A stretch of 59,240 bases of DNA from the NCBI GenBank assembly GCA_035325905.1, contig DAOKYY010000014.1, positions 1-59,240 of the forward strand, written 5' to 3'. Each line of letters opens with the position of its first letter. Within the stretch, counting starts at the first letter, position 1. This DNA is from DYGX01 sp035325905. GTDB taxonomy: Bacteria > Chloroflexota > Anaerolineae > Aggregatilineales > Aggregatilineaceae. Below are positions 33,409 to 42,457 of the stretch, in pieces. The notes under the pieces were generated by a model that was not told the origin of the DNA, did not search any database, and saw only the letters and a program-made list of their open reading frames with translations. Made by a program: the position numbers and the translations under genes.

Positions 33409-34370
33409 CCCCCCGGCCGGTCGTCGTGCTGGGCGACGCGAACGTTGATCTCGTCATCCGCCTGCCCGATCGCGCAGGCGCTGGCCCGCTGGCGAAAACC
33501 CCGCTGCCGGAGATGTGCGGCGGCGGGACCGGCGCCAACACCGCCGTCGCGCTGGCGCGGCTTGGCGTGCCGGTCGTCTTCGCTGGGATGATCGGCGACG
33601 ACCTGTACGGGCGCGATATTCAGGCCGACCTGCGCGCCGAGGGCGTTGATCTGAGCGGGCTGCGCGTGCGGGCGGATGTCGCGACGCCGAGCGTGATCGC
33701 GATCGTGCTGCCCGACGGCGACCGCGTGGTGGTGATCTGGCCGCCCACCGGTGGCGCGCACACCCATCTGCGCCCGGAAGACCTCGACGCGGAGCAAATC
33801 ACGCGGGCCGCCTGGCTTCACACGACCGGCATGTGCCTCGATCAGCGCCCGGTCGCCGGCGCGGCGCTGCGCGGCATGGAGATCGCGCAGGAGGCCGGTG
33901 TGCCGGTGTCCCTCGATCTCAATTTGCGGCTGGAGCTGGGCGCGGGCGGATGGCGCCCCGGCCAGCGCCCCGCGATCGAGCAGGCCGTCGCGCGGGCGGA
34001 TGTCGTGCTCGGCTCCGGGCAGGAGGAGATCGTCCCGCTGGCGGGCGCAAGCTCGATCGAGGCGGCGGCGCGCGCGCTGGGCGAAGGGCAGCGGACGATC
34101 ATCGCGCGGCTGGGCGACGGCGGCGCGTTCGTCGCGTGGCCGGGCGGCGAGGCGCATGTGCCGGGCTTTGAAGTGGCGGTGGTTGACACGCTCGGGGCGG
34201 GCGATGCCTTCAACGGGGGCTATATCGCCGCGCGGCTGGCGGGGCTGGGCGAGGTGGACGCGGTGCGCTGGGGCAACGCGGTCGCCGCGCTGTCGATCAC
34301 ACGGTCCGGCGCGCGTGGCACGCCCCGGCGCGCGGAGGTCGAGGCATTTCTAGCGCAGGTGCGGGTCTAG
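33405..34370 (+). CDS. PfkB-family carbohydrate kinase
   Basis: 321 aa ribokinase fold. N-terminal GDANVDLVI and the GGGTGANTAVALARLG glycine-rich substrate motif are followed near residue 260 by the C-terminal signature DTLGAGDAFNGGYIAA, which contains the catalytic Asp. These enzymes phosphorylate a sugar or nucleoside with ATP; the substrate is not deducible. It is coupled by an ATGA overlap to the TrpF-like protein. Confidence 0.93.
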   Translation: MTPRPVVVLGDANVDLVIRLPDRAGAGPLAKTPLPEMCGGGTGANTAVALARLGVPVVFAGMIGDDLYGRDIQADLRAEGVDLSGLRVRADVATPSVIAIVLPDGDRVVVIWPPTGGAHTHLRPEDLDAEQITRAAWLHTTGMCLDQRPVAGAALRGMEIAQEAGVPVSLDLNLRLELGAGGWRPGQRPAIEQAVARADVVLGSGQEEIVPLAGASSIEAAARALGEGQRTIIARLGDGGAFVAWPGGEAHVPGFEVAVVDTLGAGDAFNGGYIAARLAGLGEVDAVRWGNAVAALSITRSGARGTPRRAEVEAFLAQVRV

Positions 34371-34804
34371 AGACGGCTATCAGCCGCGCAGCCGGGCACA
34401 CGCGAGAGACCGGCGTGCCATGGCAGGGGCGGGGCAAACTCCGCCCGTTTCGTTGTTGAAGGGCGCGCGGCAACCGCCCCACGCGGCCCTCGCGCCGGCG
34501 TAAGAACGTGTATCACCCGCCCTAGAGCCTGATATGCACTTTACACGGGGTCAATTGAGCATCCGGTCTGTTTTCTGGTAGGGGCGCAGCAAGCTGCGCC
34601 CGCTGCCGGATCCATTCGGGGGATGACGGGCGGAGCAAGCTCCGCCCCGACCCCTGGACGCCAGATTTTTTTCTCCTATTTAGTCCAGCCTGGAAAGTTC
34701 ATAACAGCCTCTAGAAAATCCGTGCTAAAATCGACGTGTGACCACCTATCATCGCCCGCACTTCGCGCTGACGCGCCGTGAGGGTGTCCAGAAGGCAGGA
34801 CGCG
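34371..34804. repeat. Intergenic region with three REP-like palindromes
   Basis: A 434-base gap with three copies of a GGGGCGNAGCAAGCTNCGCCC-type palindrome at 34426-34447, 34581-34601 and 34628-34648. The second has a perfect 9-bp stem with a 2-nt loop. These look like REP elements of this lineage. TAAAAT at 34726-34731 is a possible -10 for the ATPase gene, giving a leader of about 70 nt. Confidence 0.65.
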
Positions 34805-37549
34805 ATGCCCTTTATTGAAGCCCCCACCACGTTCTACCTGGGCCGCCGGTTCGACCCAACCACGCGCCGCCTGATCGACGAGGTCGTCTATTACGACTCG
34901 CGCGATCTGACCACGCACGCGGTCGTCGTCGGCATGACCGGCAGCGGCAAGACGGGCCTGTGCATCACGCTGCTCGAAGAAGCGGTGATGGACAACATCC
35001 CATCGATTATCATCGACCCGAAAGGCGACATCACCAACCTGATGCTCACCTTTCCAGAGATGCGCCCGGAGGACTTTGCGCCCTGGATCAACGTAGACGA
35101 CGCGCGCCGCGCCGGGCAGGAGATCGACGAGTACGCGCAGGAAGTCGCGCAGCAATGGCGCGACGGCCTGGCAAGCTGGGGGATCACGCCGCAACGCCTG
35201 GCGCGCCTGAAAGACAACGCGCGCTTCAGCATCTACACGCCCGGCTCCGACACCGGCCTGCCGGTCAGCATCCTCGACGCGATGCACGCCCCGCCCGACG
35301 GCTTCCAGGCCGACGAGGAGCTGCACCGCGAGCGCATCAGCGGCATCGTGACCGCGCTGCTGGCGCTGATCGGCAAGCAGGTCCAGCCCGTCAAAGACCG
35401 CGAGCACGTGCTGATCGCCAATATCTTCGAGCACGCCTGGCGCCAGGGCGAGGACCTGACGCTCGAAGATGTGATTCTGCGCGTGCAGAAGCCGCCGTTC
35501 CCCAAGCTCGGCGTGTTCGACGTGGATACGTTCTTCCCGGAGAAAGATCGCTTCGCGCTGGCGATGGAGCTGAACAACATCATGGCCGCGCCCAGCTTCC
35601 AGAGCTGGCTGCAAGGCGAGCCGCTCGACATTCAAAGCCTGCTCTACACGCCGGAAGGCAAGCCGCGCGTCAGCATTTTCTATATCGCGCACCTCAACGA
35701 CGCCGAGCGCATGTTCATCGTGACGCTGCTGCTCGAAAACATGCTGGCCTGGATGCGCACCCTCAGCGGCACGACCAGCCTGCGCTCGATCCTGTATTTT
35801 GACGAGGTCTTTGGCTTCTTCCCGCCCTATCCCTACAACCCGCCGAGCAAAGACCCGCTGTTGCGGCTGCTCAAGCAGGCGCGGGCGTTCGGCGTCGGGC
35901 TGGTGCTCGCCACGCAGAACCCCGGCGACCTGGACTACAAGGGCCTCTCCAACGCCGGGACGTGGTTCATCGGCAAGCTGCAAACCGAGAATGACAAGAA
36001 CCGCGTGCTGACCGGGCTGGAATCGCTGCAATCGGCCAGCCACCCGTTCGACATCGACGACATCGACCGGCTGCTGAGCAGCCTCGACCCGCGCGTCTTC
36101 ATCCTGCACAACGTTCACGATAACGGCGGCGCGTTCCCGTTCTACACGCGCTGGGCGATGAGCTACCTGCGCGGCCCGCTGACCCGCCAGCAGATCCGGG
36201 CGCTGATGGCCGACCAGCGCCAGAAGCCCTATTACCAGACCTACGCCCAGATGCAGGCCGCGCGCGGGGCGATCCCGCCGCCGGACCGTCTGCCGGAAGA
36301 ATCGCGCTTAGCCGAGGCTCCTGTTCCGACCGGCGCGACCCCCCCGCCAGCCACTCTGCCGGAGATGCCGGAGCCGCAGGCCACCCCGCGCCCGACGACT
36401 CTGCCGGACTTCGACGCGCCGCCGGTTCGCCCCGCGCCGGACGAGGACATCGGCGACGCGCTTCAGCCGATCGCGGTCCCGGCCTATGAGCCGCCGCAGG
36501 CCACGATCGCGCGCGCGCCCGCCAGCAGCCCGCTGCCGGAGGGCGTCAACAACACGCCGCCGCCGATTGCCTCGTCGATCGCGCAGTATTTCCTGCCGCC
36601 CGGCCTGACGCTCGATCAGGCACGCGTGGCATGGCAGCAGCGAACCGGGATGGCGGCGACCCTCTCCGGCGGCGCGCGGCTGGCCTACAGCCCGCTTCTG
36701 ATCGCGCAGGCCGACGTGCGCTACTCGGACCGCAAGGCGGATGTCACGTTCGCGCGCACCTACGCCTATTACGTGCCGGACGTGCCGAAGGCGGGGCTGA
36801 TCCAGTGGGGAGAGTACCAGGCGCCGCCGGTCGACCCCAAGCTCCTCAGCCAGGAGCCGCCTGCTGACGCGGCCTACGCCGACCTGTCGCCCGGCCTGAC
36901 CGACTCGAAGCGGCTGACCGCGCTCAAGAGCGACGTGGTGGACTATATCTACCAGAACGGCAGCGTCGCGCTGCCCTATAACCCCGCGCTGGACTTTTAC
37001 GGCGGCCCGGATATGCGCCGCCGGGACTTTCTGGTCCAGGCGCAGGCGCTGGCCCGCCAGCGGCGCGATGAAGCGGTAGATCAGATCACGCGGCGCTATG
37101 ACGACCAGTTCGACAAGATCGAAGCCAAGCTGCGCCGCCTGGTGCGCGGCCTGGAAGGCGAGCGCGAGCAGCTTGAGGCGGCCAAGAACGAGGAGATGTT
37201 TACCACCGGCGAGGCGTTGCTGAGCCTGTTGCGCGGCCGGACGACGTACACGCTGTCGCGCGTTAGCCGCACCAAGCGGTACAAAAGCTACATCCAGGAA
37301 GACATCTACGAGTCCGAGGCGCAGATCAACGAGCTGGAGCGGCAGCTTGAGGAAACCGAGCTTGAGCTTCGGCGCGCGCTGGCCGAGGTCAATACGCAGT
37401 GGGGCGAGGCCGCGTCGCTGGTCGAGGAATACCGCATCACGCCCTATAAGAAGGACATTTACCTCAGCATCTTCGGCATCGGCTGGCGGCCTAACTGGCT
37501 GATCGTCGCCAACGGGATGCCGACGCTGCTGCCCGCCTGGGGAAGCTGA
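34805..37549 (+). CDS. HerA/VirB4-like ATP-binding protein
   Basis: 914 aa. Walker A GMTGSGKT at residues 43-50, IIIDPKGDITNL nearby, Walker B ILYFDE near 330 and a late LVLATQNPGDLD with Arg finger region are typical of FtsK/HerA-type pump ATPases (DUF87/DUF853 group). Residues ~480-600 are a Pro-rich linker. The C-terminal ~300 residues form a separate domain with long coiled-coil helices (~745-890: DQFDKIEAKLRRLVRG, EAQINELERQLEETELEL). ATG 34805 has GCAGGA upstream and is preferred over GTG 34778. It could move DNA or act in a defence or repair complex, but no nuclease (NurA) or partner gene is adjacent. Confidence 0.85.
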   Translation: MPFIEAPTTFYLGRRFDPTTRRLIDEVVYYDSRDLTTHAVVVGMTGSGKTGLCITLLEEAVMDNIPSIIIDPKGDITNLMLTFPEMRPEDFAPWINVDDARRAGQEIDEYAQEVAQQWRDGLASWGITPQRLARLKDNARFSIYTPGSDTGLPVSILDAMHAPPDGFQADEELHRERISGIVTALLALIGKQVQPVKDREHVLIANIFEHAWRQGEDLTLEDVILRVQKPPFPKLGVFDVDTFFPEKDRFALAMELNNIMAAPSFQSWLQGEPLDIQSLLYTPEGKPRVSIFYIAHLNDAERMFIVTLLLENMLAWMRTLSGTTSLRSILYFDEVFGFFPPYPYNPPSKDPLLRLLKQARAFGVGLVLATQNPGDLDYKGLSNAGTWFIGKLQTENDKNRVLTGLESLQSASHPFDIDDIDRLLSSLDPRVFILHNVHDNGGAFPFYTRWAMSYLRGPLTRQQIRALMADQRQKPYYQTYAQMQAARGAIPPPDRLPEESRLAEAPVPTGATPPPATLPEMPEPQATPRPTTLPDFDAPPVRPAPDEDIGDALQPIAVPAYEPPQATIARAPASSPLPEGVNNTPPPIASSIAQYFLPPGLTLDQARVAWQQRTGMAATLSGGARLAYSPLLIAQADVRYSDRKADVTFARTYAYYVPDVPKAGLIQWGEYQAPPVDPKLLSQEPPADAAYADLSPGLTDSKRLTALKSDVVDYIYQNGSVALPYNPALDFYGGPDMRRRDFLVQAQALARQRRDEAVDQITRRYDDQFDKIEAKLRRLVRGLEGEREQLEAAKNEEMFTTGEALLSLLRGRTTYTLSRVSRTKRYKSYIQEDIYESEAQINELERQLEETELELRRALAEVNTQWGEAASLVEEYRITPYKKDIYLSIFGIGWRPNWLIVANGMPTLLPAWGS

Positions 37550-37879
37550 TCCGAACCCCGGCCCCCGCGCCGCTCACCTTGCCAGGGTGAGCCAAGCCCT
37601 TTCACCCTGTGCTCCCGGCTCTTCTCTGCAAGCCAAGAAGGGCCGGGGAAAGATAAGGTCCCCCGCACCGGTCTGTGAAGGCTCTAACACGCGTTAGCAC
37701 AAAAGTACCAGTTAAATTCCGGCCACGCGCCCGGTATAGCCTGTAGCTGGCCCGGTGTGTAGCGGCGAATGCGCCGCGCGCTCTGCCCGTCTCGCAGAGA
37801 CCCATCCCTACGGCATTTGGAGACTGAACCCGACCCCGGCGCCAGCACTCTTGAGACGGAAGGAATACAAGGAGAACCT
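37550..37879. other. Intergenic region with hairpins, long leader of the TSP3 gene
   Basis: A 330-base gap. GCTCACC (37572-37578) pairs with GGTGAGC (37586-37592) as a likely terminator of the ATPase gene. A second imperfect hairpin covers ~37616-37648 (CCGGC...GCCGG). Bases 37680-37720 are AT-richer. No known riboswitch or RNA gene was recognised. Confidence 0.45.
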
Positions 37880-39523
37880 ATGATCGCACAACGCAAATCT
37901 CTGCTTGTCTTGCAAGCGCTGATCGTTGCGGTTGCGCTCGCGTTCGGAACGTTCATGGCTGCGCCCACGGCAGTCGCCCAGGAGCCACAAGGCGGTGACG
38001 ACAGCTTTGGCGTCGTGATCGAGATCACCGGCGCCGTCGAAGTCGTCAACGTCGCGTATATCGTGGTGGACGGGGTGCAGGTCGACCCCGCCGGCGTGTT
38101 CGACCCGCTGAGCCTGCAAGTCGGCGATGTAGTGACCGTCACCGGCTACCTGCTGAGCGACGACACGCTGTTCGCGGTGACGCTGGTCATGGCCGAAGAC
38201 CCCGACCAGGACGGCGTGCTCGGCGCGGCGGACAACTGCCCGACCGTCTACAACCCGGATCAGCTTGATAGCGACGGCGATGGGATCGGCGACGTCTGCG
38301 ACCCCGATCAGGTCGACACCGATCACGATGGGTTTGTGGACGCGCTCGACAACTGCCCGGCGGTGCCCAACGCGGATCAGATGGACGCCGACGCGGACGG
38401 CATCGGTGACGCCTGCGACCCGGACCTGATCGACACCGATCGCGATGGGATCGTGGATGCGCTCGACAACTGCCCGCTCGTCGCCAACCACGAGCAGCAC
38501 GACGATGACGGCGACGGCATCGGGAACGTCTGCGACCCGGATCTGACCGACATCGACGAAGACGGCGTTGCGGACGCGCTCGACAACTGCCCGCTGACCT
38601 ACAACCCCTCGCAGGCCGACACAGACGGCGACGGCATCGGCGACGCCTGTGACCCCGATGCGATGGACGCCGATCAGGACGGGGTGGCGGACGCGATCGA
38701 CAACTGCCCGCTGACGCCCAACGCCGATCAGATCGATACCGACGGTGACGGCATCGGCGACGCCTGCGACCCCGACGTGATCGACACCGACCAGGACGGG
38801 ATCACCGACGCGCTCGACAACTGCCCGCTGGCCCCGAACAATGACCAGACCGATACGGACGGTGACGGCATCGGCGACGCCTGCGATCTCGACCTGATCG
38901 ACACCGACGCAGACGGCGTGGTGGACGCGCTCGACAACTGCCCGCTGGTCGCGAACCCAGATCAGGCTGACGCCGACGAGGACGGTATCGGCGACGCCTG
39001 CGACCAAGACGAGGACGATTTCGACATTTGCGTCGGCGCTGACCCGCACCCGGTCGGGATGCGCCTGGCCGAAGCGTTTGACGTGCCCTACGGCCAGATC
39101 ATGGACTGGCACTGCGACGGCTTCGGCTTCGGCGAGATCGCGCGCGCGCTGATCCTCGGCGAGTTGAATGAGGAAGGCGTCACCGCCCAGGATGTGCTCG
39201 ACATGAAGGACTCCGGCCTGGGCTGGGGCCAAATCAAGAAAGAATTTGATGTGCACCCCAGCGAGCTGGCGCCCGGCCAGGTAAAGAAGGGCAAGGTCGG
39301 CTTTGTCGACGATGACGATGACGGCGACGACGATGACATCGCCGGCGACGGCGATGATGAAATCATGCCCCTCGGCGCCGAGGACGGTAGCCAGCGGGTT
39401 CCGCCCGGCCAGGATAAGGATAAGCCCGGCAAGCCCGAAAACCCTGGCAACTCCGGCAACGCCGGCCGGCCGGCCAACCCTGGCAACTCCGGCAAGAGCA
39501 ACCCCGGTAAGGGGCGCAAATAA
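37880..39523 (+). CDS. Secreted calcium-binding protein with seven thrombospondin type 3 repeats
   Basis: 547 aa. A signal peptide (ALIVAVALAFGTFMAAPTAVAQ) and a small beta domain (~35-108) come first. Seven tandem 37-residue TSP3 repeats (~110-375) follow, each with ALDNCP, NPDQ.D.DGDGIGD.CD and DxDxDG loops that bind Ca2+, and two Cys per unit. Then comes a ~75-residue domain (HPVGMRLAEAFDVPYGQI, GFGFGEIARALIL, GLGWGQIKKEF) that I recall from other Chloroflexota secreted proteins but cannot name. An Asp-rich run and a PGNSGN/PGKGRK low-complexity tail close it. AAGGAG precedes ATG 37880. Likely a surface or biofilm-matrix protein. Confidence 0.9.
   Translation: MIAQRKSLLVLQALIVAVALAFGTFMAAPTAVAQEPQGGDDSFGVVIEITGAVEVVNVAYIVVDGVQVDPAGVFDPLSLQVGDVVTVTGYLLSDDTLFAVTLVMAEDPDQDGVLGAADNCPTVYNPDQLDSDGDGIGDVCDPDQVDTDHDGFVDALDNCPAVPNADQMDADADGIGDACDPDLIDTDRDGIVDALDNCPLVANHEQHDDDGDGIGNVCDPDLTDIDEDGVADALDNCPLTYNPSQADTDGDGIGDACDPDAMDADQDGVADAIDNCPLTPNADQIDTDGDGIGDACDPDVIDTDQDGITDALDNCPLAPNNDQTDTDGDGIGDACDLDLIDTDADGVVDALDNCPLVANPDQADADEDGIGDACDQDEDDFDICVGADPHPVGMRLAEAFDVPYGQIMDWHCDGFGFGEIARALILGELNEEGVTAQDVLDMKDSGLGWGQIKKEFDVHPSELAPGQVKKGKVGFVDDDDDGDDDDIAGDGDDEIMPLGAEDGSQRVPPGQDKDKPGKPENPGNSGNAGRPANPGNSGKSNPGKGRK
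38195..39005 (+). repeat. Tandem 111-bp in-gene repeats (TSP3)
   Basis: About seven direct repeats of 111 bp, marked by GCGCTCGACAACTGCCCG and GACGGCATCGG words. This is coding DNA; regular spacing and variation follow the protein repeat. Confidence 0.85.
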
Positions 39524-39541
39524 CCTCTGTTTGACGGCATG

Positions 39542-39589
39542 CGGGGCGGCCGCACGGCTGCCCCGTTGAGGCCCAGGCTCCTGCCTCAA
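39542..39589. terminator. Tandem hairpins after the TSP3 gene
   Basis: CGGGGC (39542-39547)/GCCCCG (39560-39565) is immediately followed by TTGAGGC (39566-39572)/GCCTCAA (39583-39589). A third, larger hairpin (39616-39630 with 39635-39649, 15 bp, one G-T pair) lies nearer the convergent DUF3160 gene. No T tract. Confidence 0.6.
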
Positions 39590-39705
39590 CCCGGCTGGCA
39601 GGGGCCGACCCCACAAGCGCAGCGGGACCATTCCTGGTCTCGCTGCGCTCCGTTTGACCGGCATAGGTGCTTGCCGCCGCCCGATCCGTTCCGCTGCAAG
39701 GGCGG

Positions 39706-42240
39706 TTACTCGCTGAAGAACGCGCTGACCCATTCCGGGCGCGGCGGCAGATCGCCGCTCGCCACCTGAGCGCGCCATTCGTCGTCCGTCATGCGCGCGT
39801 TGATGTCGTTCAGGAACTCGTAGTAGCTGAACACACCGCCGCGCGTCAGTTGCAAGGAGCCATCGGGCAGCGTCACGACAACGTAGAGATAGTCCACGTT
39901 GCCGACCGCCTCTTGCAGCGCCAGCCCCGCGCTCGGATTGCTGGCGACATCCGTCACCAGCGCGACCGGGTCCGGCTCGCCTTCGCCCTGCCACAACGTG
40001 TGGAGCAGCACGTACAGGTAGTTGTGGAAGCCCAGGATCATCCAGAAGTCATCCTCGGAGAGCGGCTTCCCAGCCAGCTCCTTACGCGCGATCTCCGCCA
40101 GCCGGGCCGACTGCGCGCCGATCGTGCGCAGCTCGTTGAGCGAAGTGATCAGCGTGTCCTCGAAGAACTCGCCAACCGGCACAGTGAAACCTTGCGCCTC
40201 TAGCCCCTGGTAGGTCAGGGTCGCCACAACCGCGATCCGGGCGAAGACCAGCGGATTCGGCTCGACGTAGCCGAAGCTGGTCAGCGGCGGACCGCCCCCG
40301 CCAAAGCCGGTCGGCTGTTTGACATAGAGCACCGTGTCATGTTTCAGCTCGGTCCAGTTCGCCAGACCAGTTTGCAGGTCTTTGCGGAGCCAGGCGTCGG
40401 TTTGCATCAGCGGCGGGTATGGGTTGGCGCCGGTGCGATACCACAGCGGGCGCAGCGTCCACAGCCACGCGCCGTAGGTGTTCTCCAGCCAGTTGTCCTG
40501 AGTGAGCGCATCCAGTTGAGTCGCCAACGTCAGGATTTGCCCGTCGTAGTTCAGGAAGTCGCCCGCCCCGGCGTCAATCGCGAGATTGTAGGCCGTCTCG
40601 GAGCCGAGCGCCGCCGCGACATCCAGCCCTAGCGGGAGCAGGCGCGGCATCTCGCGCGTGCCGACATACGGATACATCACCTGCTGCATGACGTAGCCAT
40701 CGAAGGTGAAACGCTGGCCCATGAAGCGGAAGCCGCGCGTGTTCTCCTCAAGCTCCTCAGCCGTTGTGTCGTCGGGCACGATCAGCCCGTTAACGCGCGG
40801 GCCAGGCAGCATGGCTAGCTGCGCCTGGAACTCACTAAGCCGCGCGTCGCCGGCCAGCGCGTCGAGCGGCAGCCCCACGCCGAAGCTCGCCTCGGCCAGC
40901 GGCAGGTACTCGCGCGGGCCGGGGTCGTCCGAAGGGCCGATCAGGAAGCTGAGGGTGTCGTGCAGCGCGTTCCAGCCTGCCAGCGCGCCGGGCGCGGCGT
41001 TCAGCGCGCGCAGCAGCATCAGCGCGACGCGAAGCTGCTGCGGATCGTTTTCCAGGAAAGTGATCCGGCTGAGCCACATCGTGCCCCGGAAGTAGCGTTC
41101 CAGCATCTCGTCCCCGTCGTAGTGGCCGCGCGGGCGATACTGGCTGAAGTCTTCCAGATAGCCGCCCAGGAAGGGGATCGGCTCCTGACCCTCGCCCGCC
41201 AGCGCCAGCGCCGCGACCGACTGCGCTTCGGCGGCCAGCTCTGGCCCGACGATCGCCGCTGCCTCGCCCGGTCTGTAAAGCTCTAGCCCGACGGCGAGGT
41301 ATAGCTCCGCCGCGCGCGCCGCGTCTTCGAGCGGCGTGCCCGCCGCCTCGGCAGTCTGCGCGTGCGCGGCTTGCAGCGCCGGCAGCAGCACCCTGAACCC
41401 CATCAGGTCCACGAAACGCTGTTTCTCCAGGTCGGTCAGCAGGTTGTCGAAGATGAAGTGCAGCGCGTGCAGCATCGCGTCGGTCGTAACGAAGTAGGCG
41501 TGCCCGATGCCTGCCGCTTCCTCGCTCTCCCAGTCATAATCGGGCGGGACGGTCCACCAGTTCTCCGTCCCGGCATAGGCTTCGTGGAACTGCTCCAGCC
41601 CGGCCGGCACGACGACAAACCCGTTCTGCGCCAGCAGCGCGCGCTGGGCGGCGTTCAGACCGGCGTCGTCCACGAACATCACCGCGCTCAGATCGACCGG
41701 CAGCGCGGGCAGGTCGCCCTGATAGCTCGGCGGCAGTTGCAGCGCCAGCGGATCGGGCGTGCCTTCCAGCCAGGAGTCCGCGACGAACGCGGCCCAGTCC
41801 CAGACGGTGAACGGCCCGCCGGTCGTCAGCGGCGGCAGCGGCCCGGCCTCGTGCGCCGGGGTCGGCCACGCGCCGGGCACCGGCTCGACGAAATAGACGC
41901 CGTCAGCGCCCTCGGCGATGACGCCCGCGATGTCAGGCGTCTTGATGTGCCACCAGTACAGCCTGTCAGCGCAAACCGGCCCCTCCATGACGTCGAATTC
42001 CGCCCCCTCGGCCAGCCGCCCGATCACCGGGCTGGTGCGCGAGGCCGAGCCGCGCACGTTCAGCGGCTGCCCATCGGTGAAGCTGACCGCGCCCCGCTCC
42101 CCCGGCGCCAGGCGCGGCGGCAAGGCGTTCTCGCAGCCGGTTTGCGCAGCGGCGCGCTGCGCCCCGGCCCATCCTGGCGCCAGCAAGCTCGCTACCAGCG
42201 CCAGCAACACGAACGTGATCCACGAGCGTGATGCCCTCAT
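39706..42240 (-). CDS. Secreted DUF3160 protein with N-terminal SH3-like module
   Basis: 844 aa. A signal peptide (WITFVLLALVASLLAPGWAGAQ) is followed by one SH3-like module (residues ~36-120: PRLAPGERG, LNVRGSAS, GPVCADRLYWW) related to the six repeats of the protein at 10289. The remaining ~700 residues match DUF3160 (TDAMLHALHFIFDNLLTDLE, WTLRPLWYRTG, ELKHDTVLYVKQP). DUF3160 proteins are large exported proteins of unknown function, common in Chloroflexota and a few other phyla. GGAG lies ahead of ATG 42240. Confidence 0.9.
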   Translation of the reverse strand: MRASRSWITFVLLALVASLLAPGWAGAQRAAAQTGCENALPPRLAPGERGAVSFTDGQPLNVRGSASRTSPVIGRLAEGAEFDVMEGPVCADRLYWWHIKTPDIAGVIAEGADGVYFVEPVPGAWPTPAHEAGPLPPLTTGGPFTVWDWAAFVADSWLEGTPDPLALQLPPSYQGDLPALPVDLSAVMFVDDAGLNAAQRALLAQNGFVVVPAGLEQFHEAYAGTENWWTVPPDYDWESEEAAGIGHAYFVTTDAMLHALHFIFDNLLTDLEKQRFVDLMGFRVLLPALQAAHAQTAEAAGTPLEDAARAAELYLAVGLELYRPGEAAAIVGPELAAEAQSVAALALAGEGQEPIPFLGGYLEDFSQYRPRGHYDGDEMLERYFRGTMWLSRITFLENDPQQLRVALMLLRALNAAPGALAGWNALHDTLSFLIGPSDDPGPREYLPLAEASFGVGLPLDALAGDARLSEFQAQLAMLPGPRVNGLIVPDDTTAEELEENTRGFRFMGQRFTFDGYVMQQVMYPYVGTREMPRLLPLGLDVAAALGSETAYNLAIDAGAGDFLNYDGQILTLATQLDALTQDNWLENTYGAWLWTLRPLWYRTGANPYPPLMQTDAWLRKDLQTGLANWTELKHDTVLYVKQPTGFGGGGPPLTSFGYVEPNPLVFARIAVVATLTYQGLEAQGFTVPVGEFFEDTLITSLNELRTIGAQSARLAEIARKELAGKPLSEDDFWMILGFHNYLYVLLHTLWQGEGEPDPVALVTDVASNPSAGLALQEAVGNVDYLYVVVTLPDGSLQLTRGGVFSYYEFLNDINARMTDDEWRAQVASGDLPPRPEWVSAFFSE

Positions 42241-42412
42241 CGTTTTGTTCTCCGCCCCTCAAAGGTTCAACGTGACGATTTCATTCTAGCATCAATCATG
42301 TGGGGCACCTGACGCTCAGCCGCACGCGATCCATGCGGCAAGTTAGCGGTTAGTCATCAGCGGGGAGTGAAAAGCACGAAGCGCTGGTTTTCTTTGCTCC
42401 TTGCGACTGCTG

Positions 42413-42457
42413 GCTGCTTCTAGCTGCTTTTCGCTGCCTTTAGCTATAATGCCTCGC
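42413..42457 (+). promoter_or_regulatory. 10-bp-phased GCT repeat leading into a TATAAT box
   Basis: GCTGCTTCTA, GCTGCTTTTC and GCTGCCTTTA follow each other at 10-bp steps and run into TATAAT at 42445-42450. The A of ATG 42458 is 8 bases after the box end, where transcription should start, so the mRNA may be leaderless. Confidence 0.6.

Noticed and set aside
38195..39005. Regular direct repeats suggesting a CRISPR array
   Set aside because: The 111-bp units are translated as TSP3 calcium-binding repeats; no spacer-repeat structure or cas gene.
37808..39994. 728-codon minus-strand frame opposite the TSP3 gene
   Set aside because: Its Val/Asp/Gly repeats are the mirror of the 111-bp TSP3 repeats; the plus strand has signal peptide, ribosome site and family motifs.
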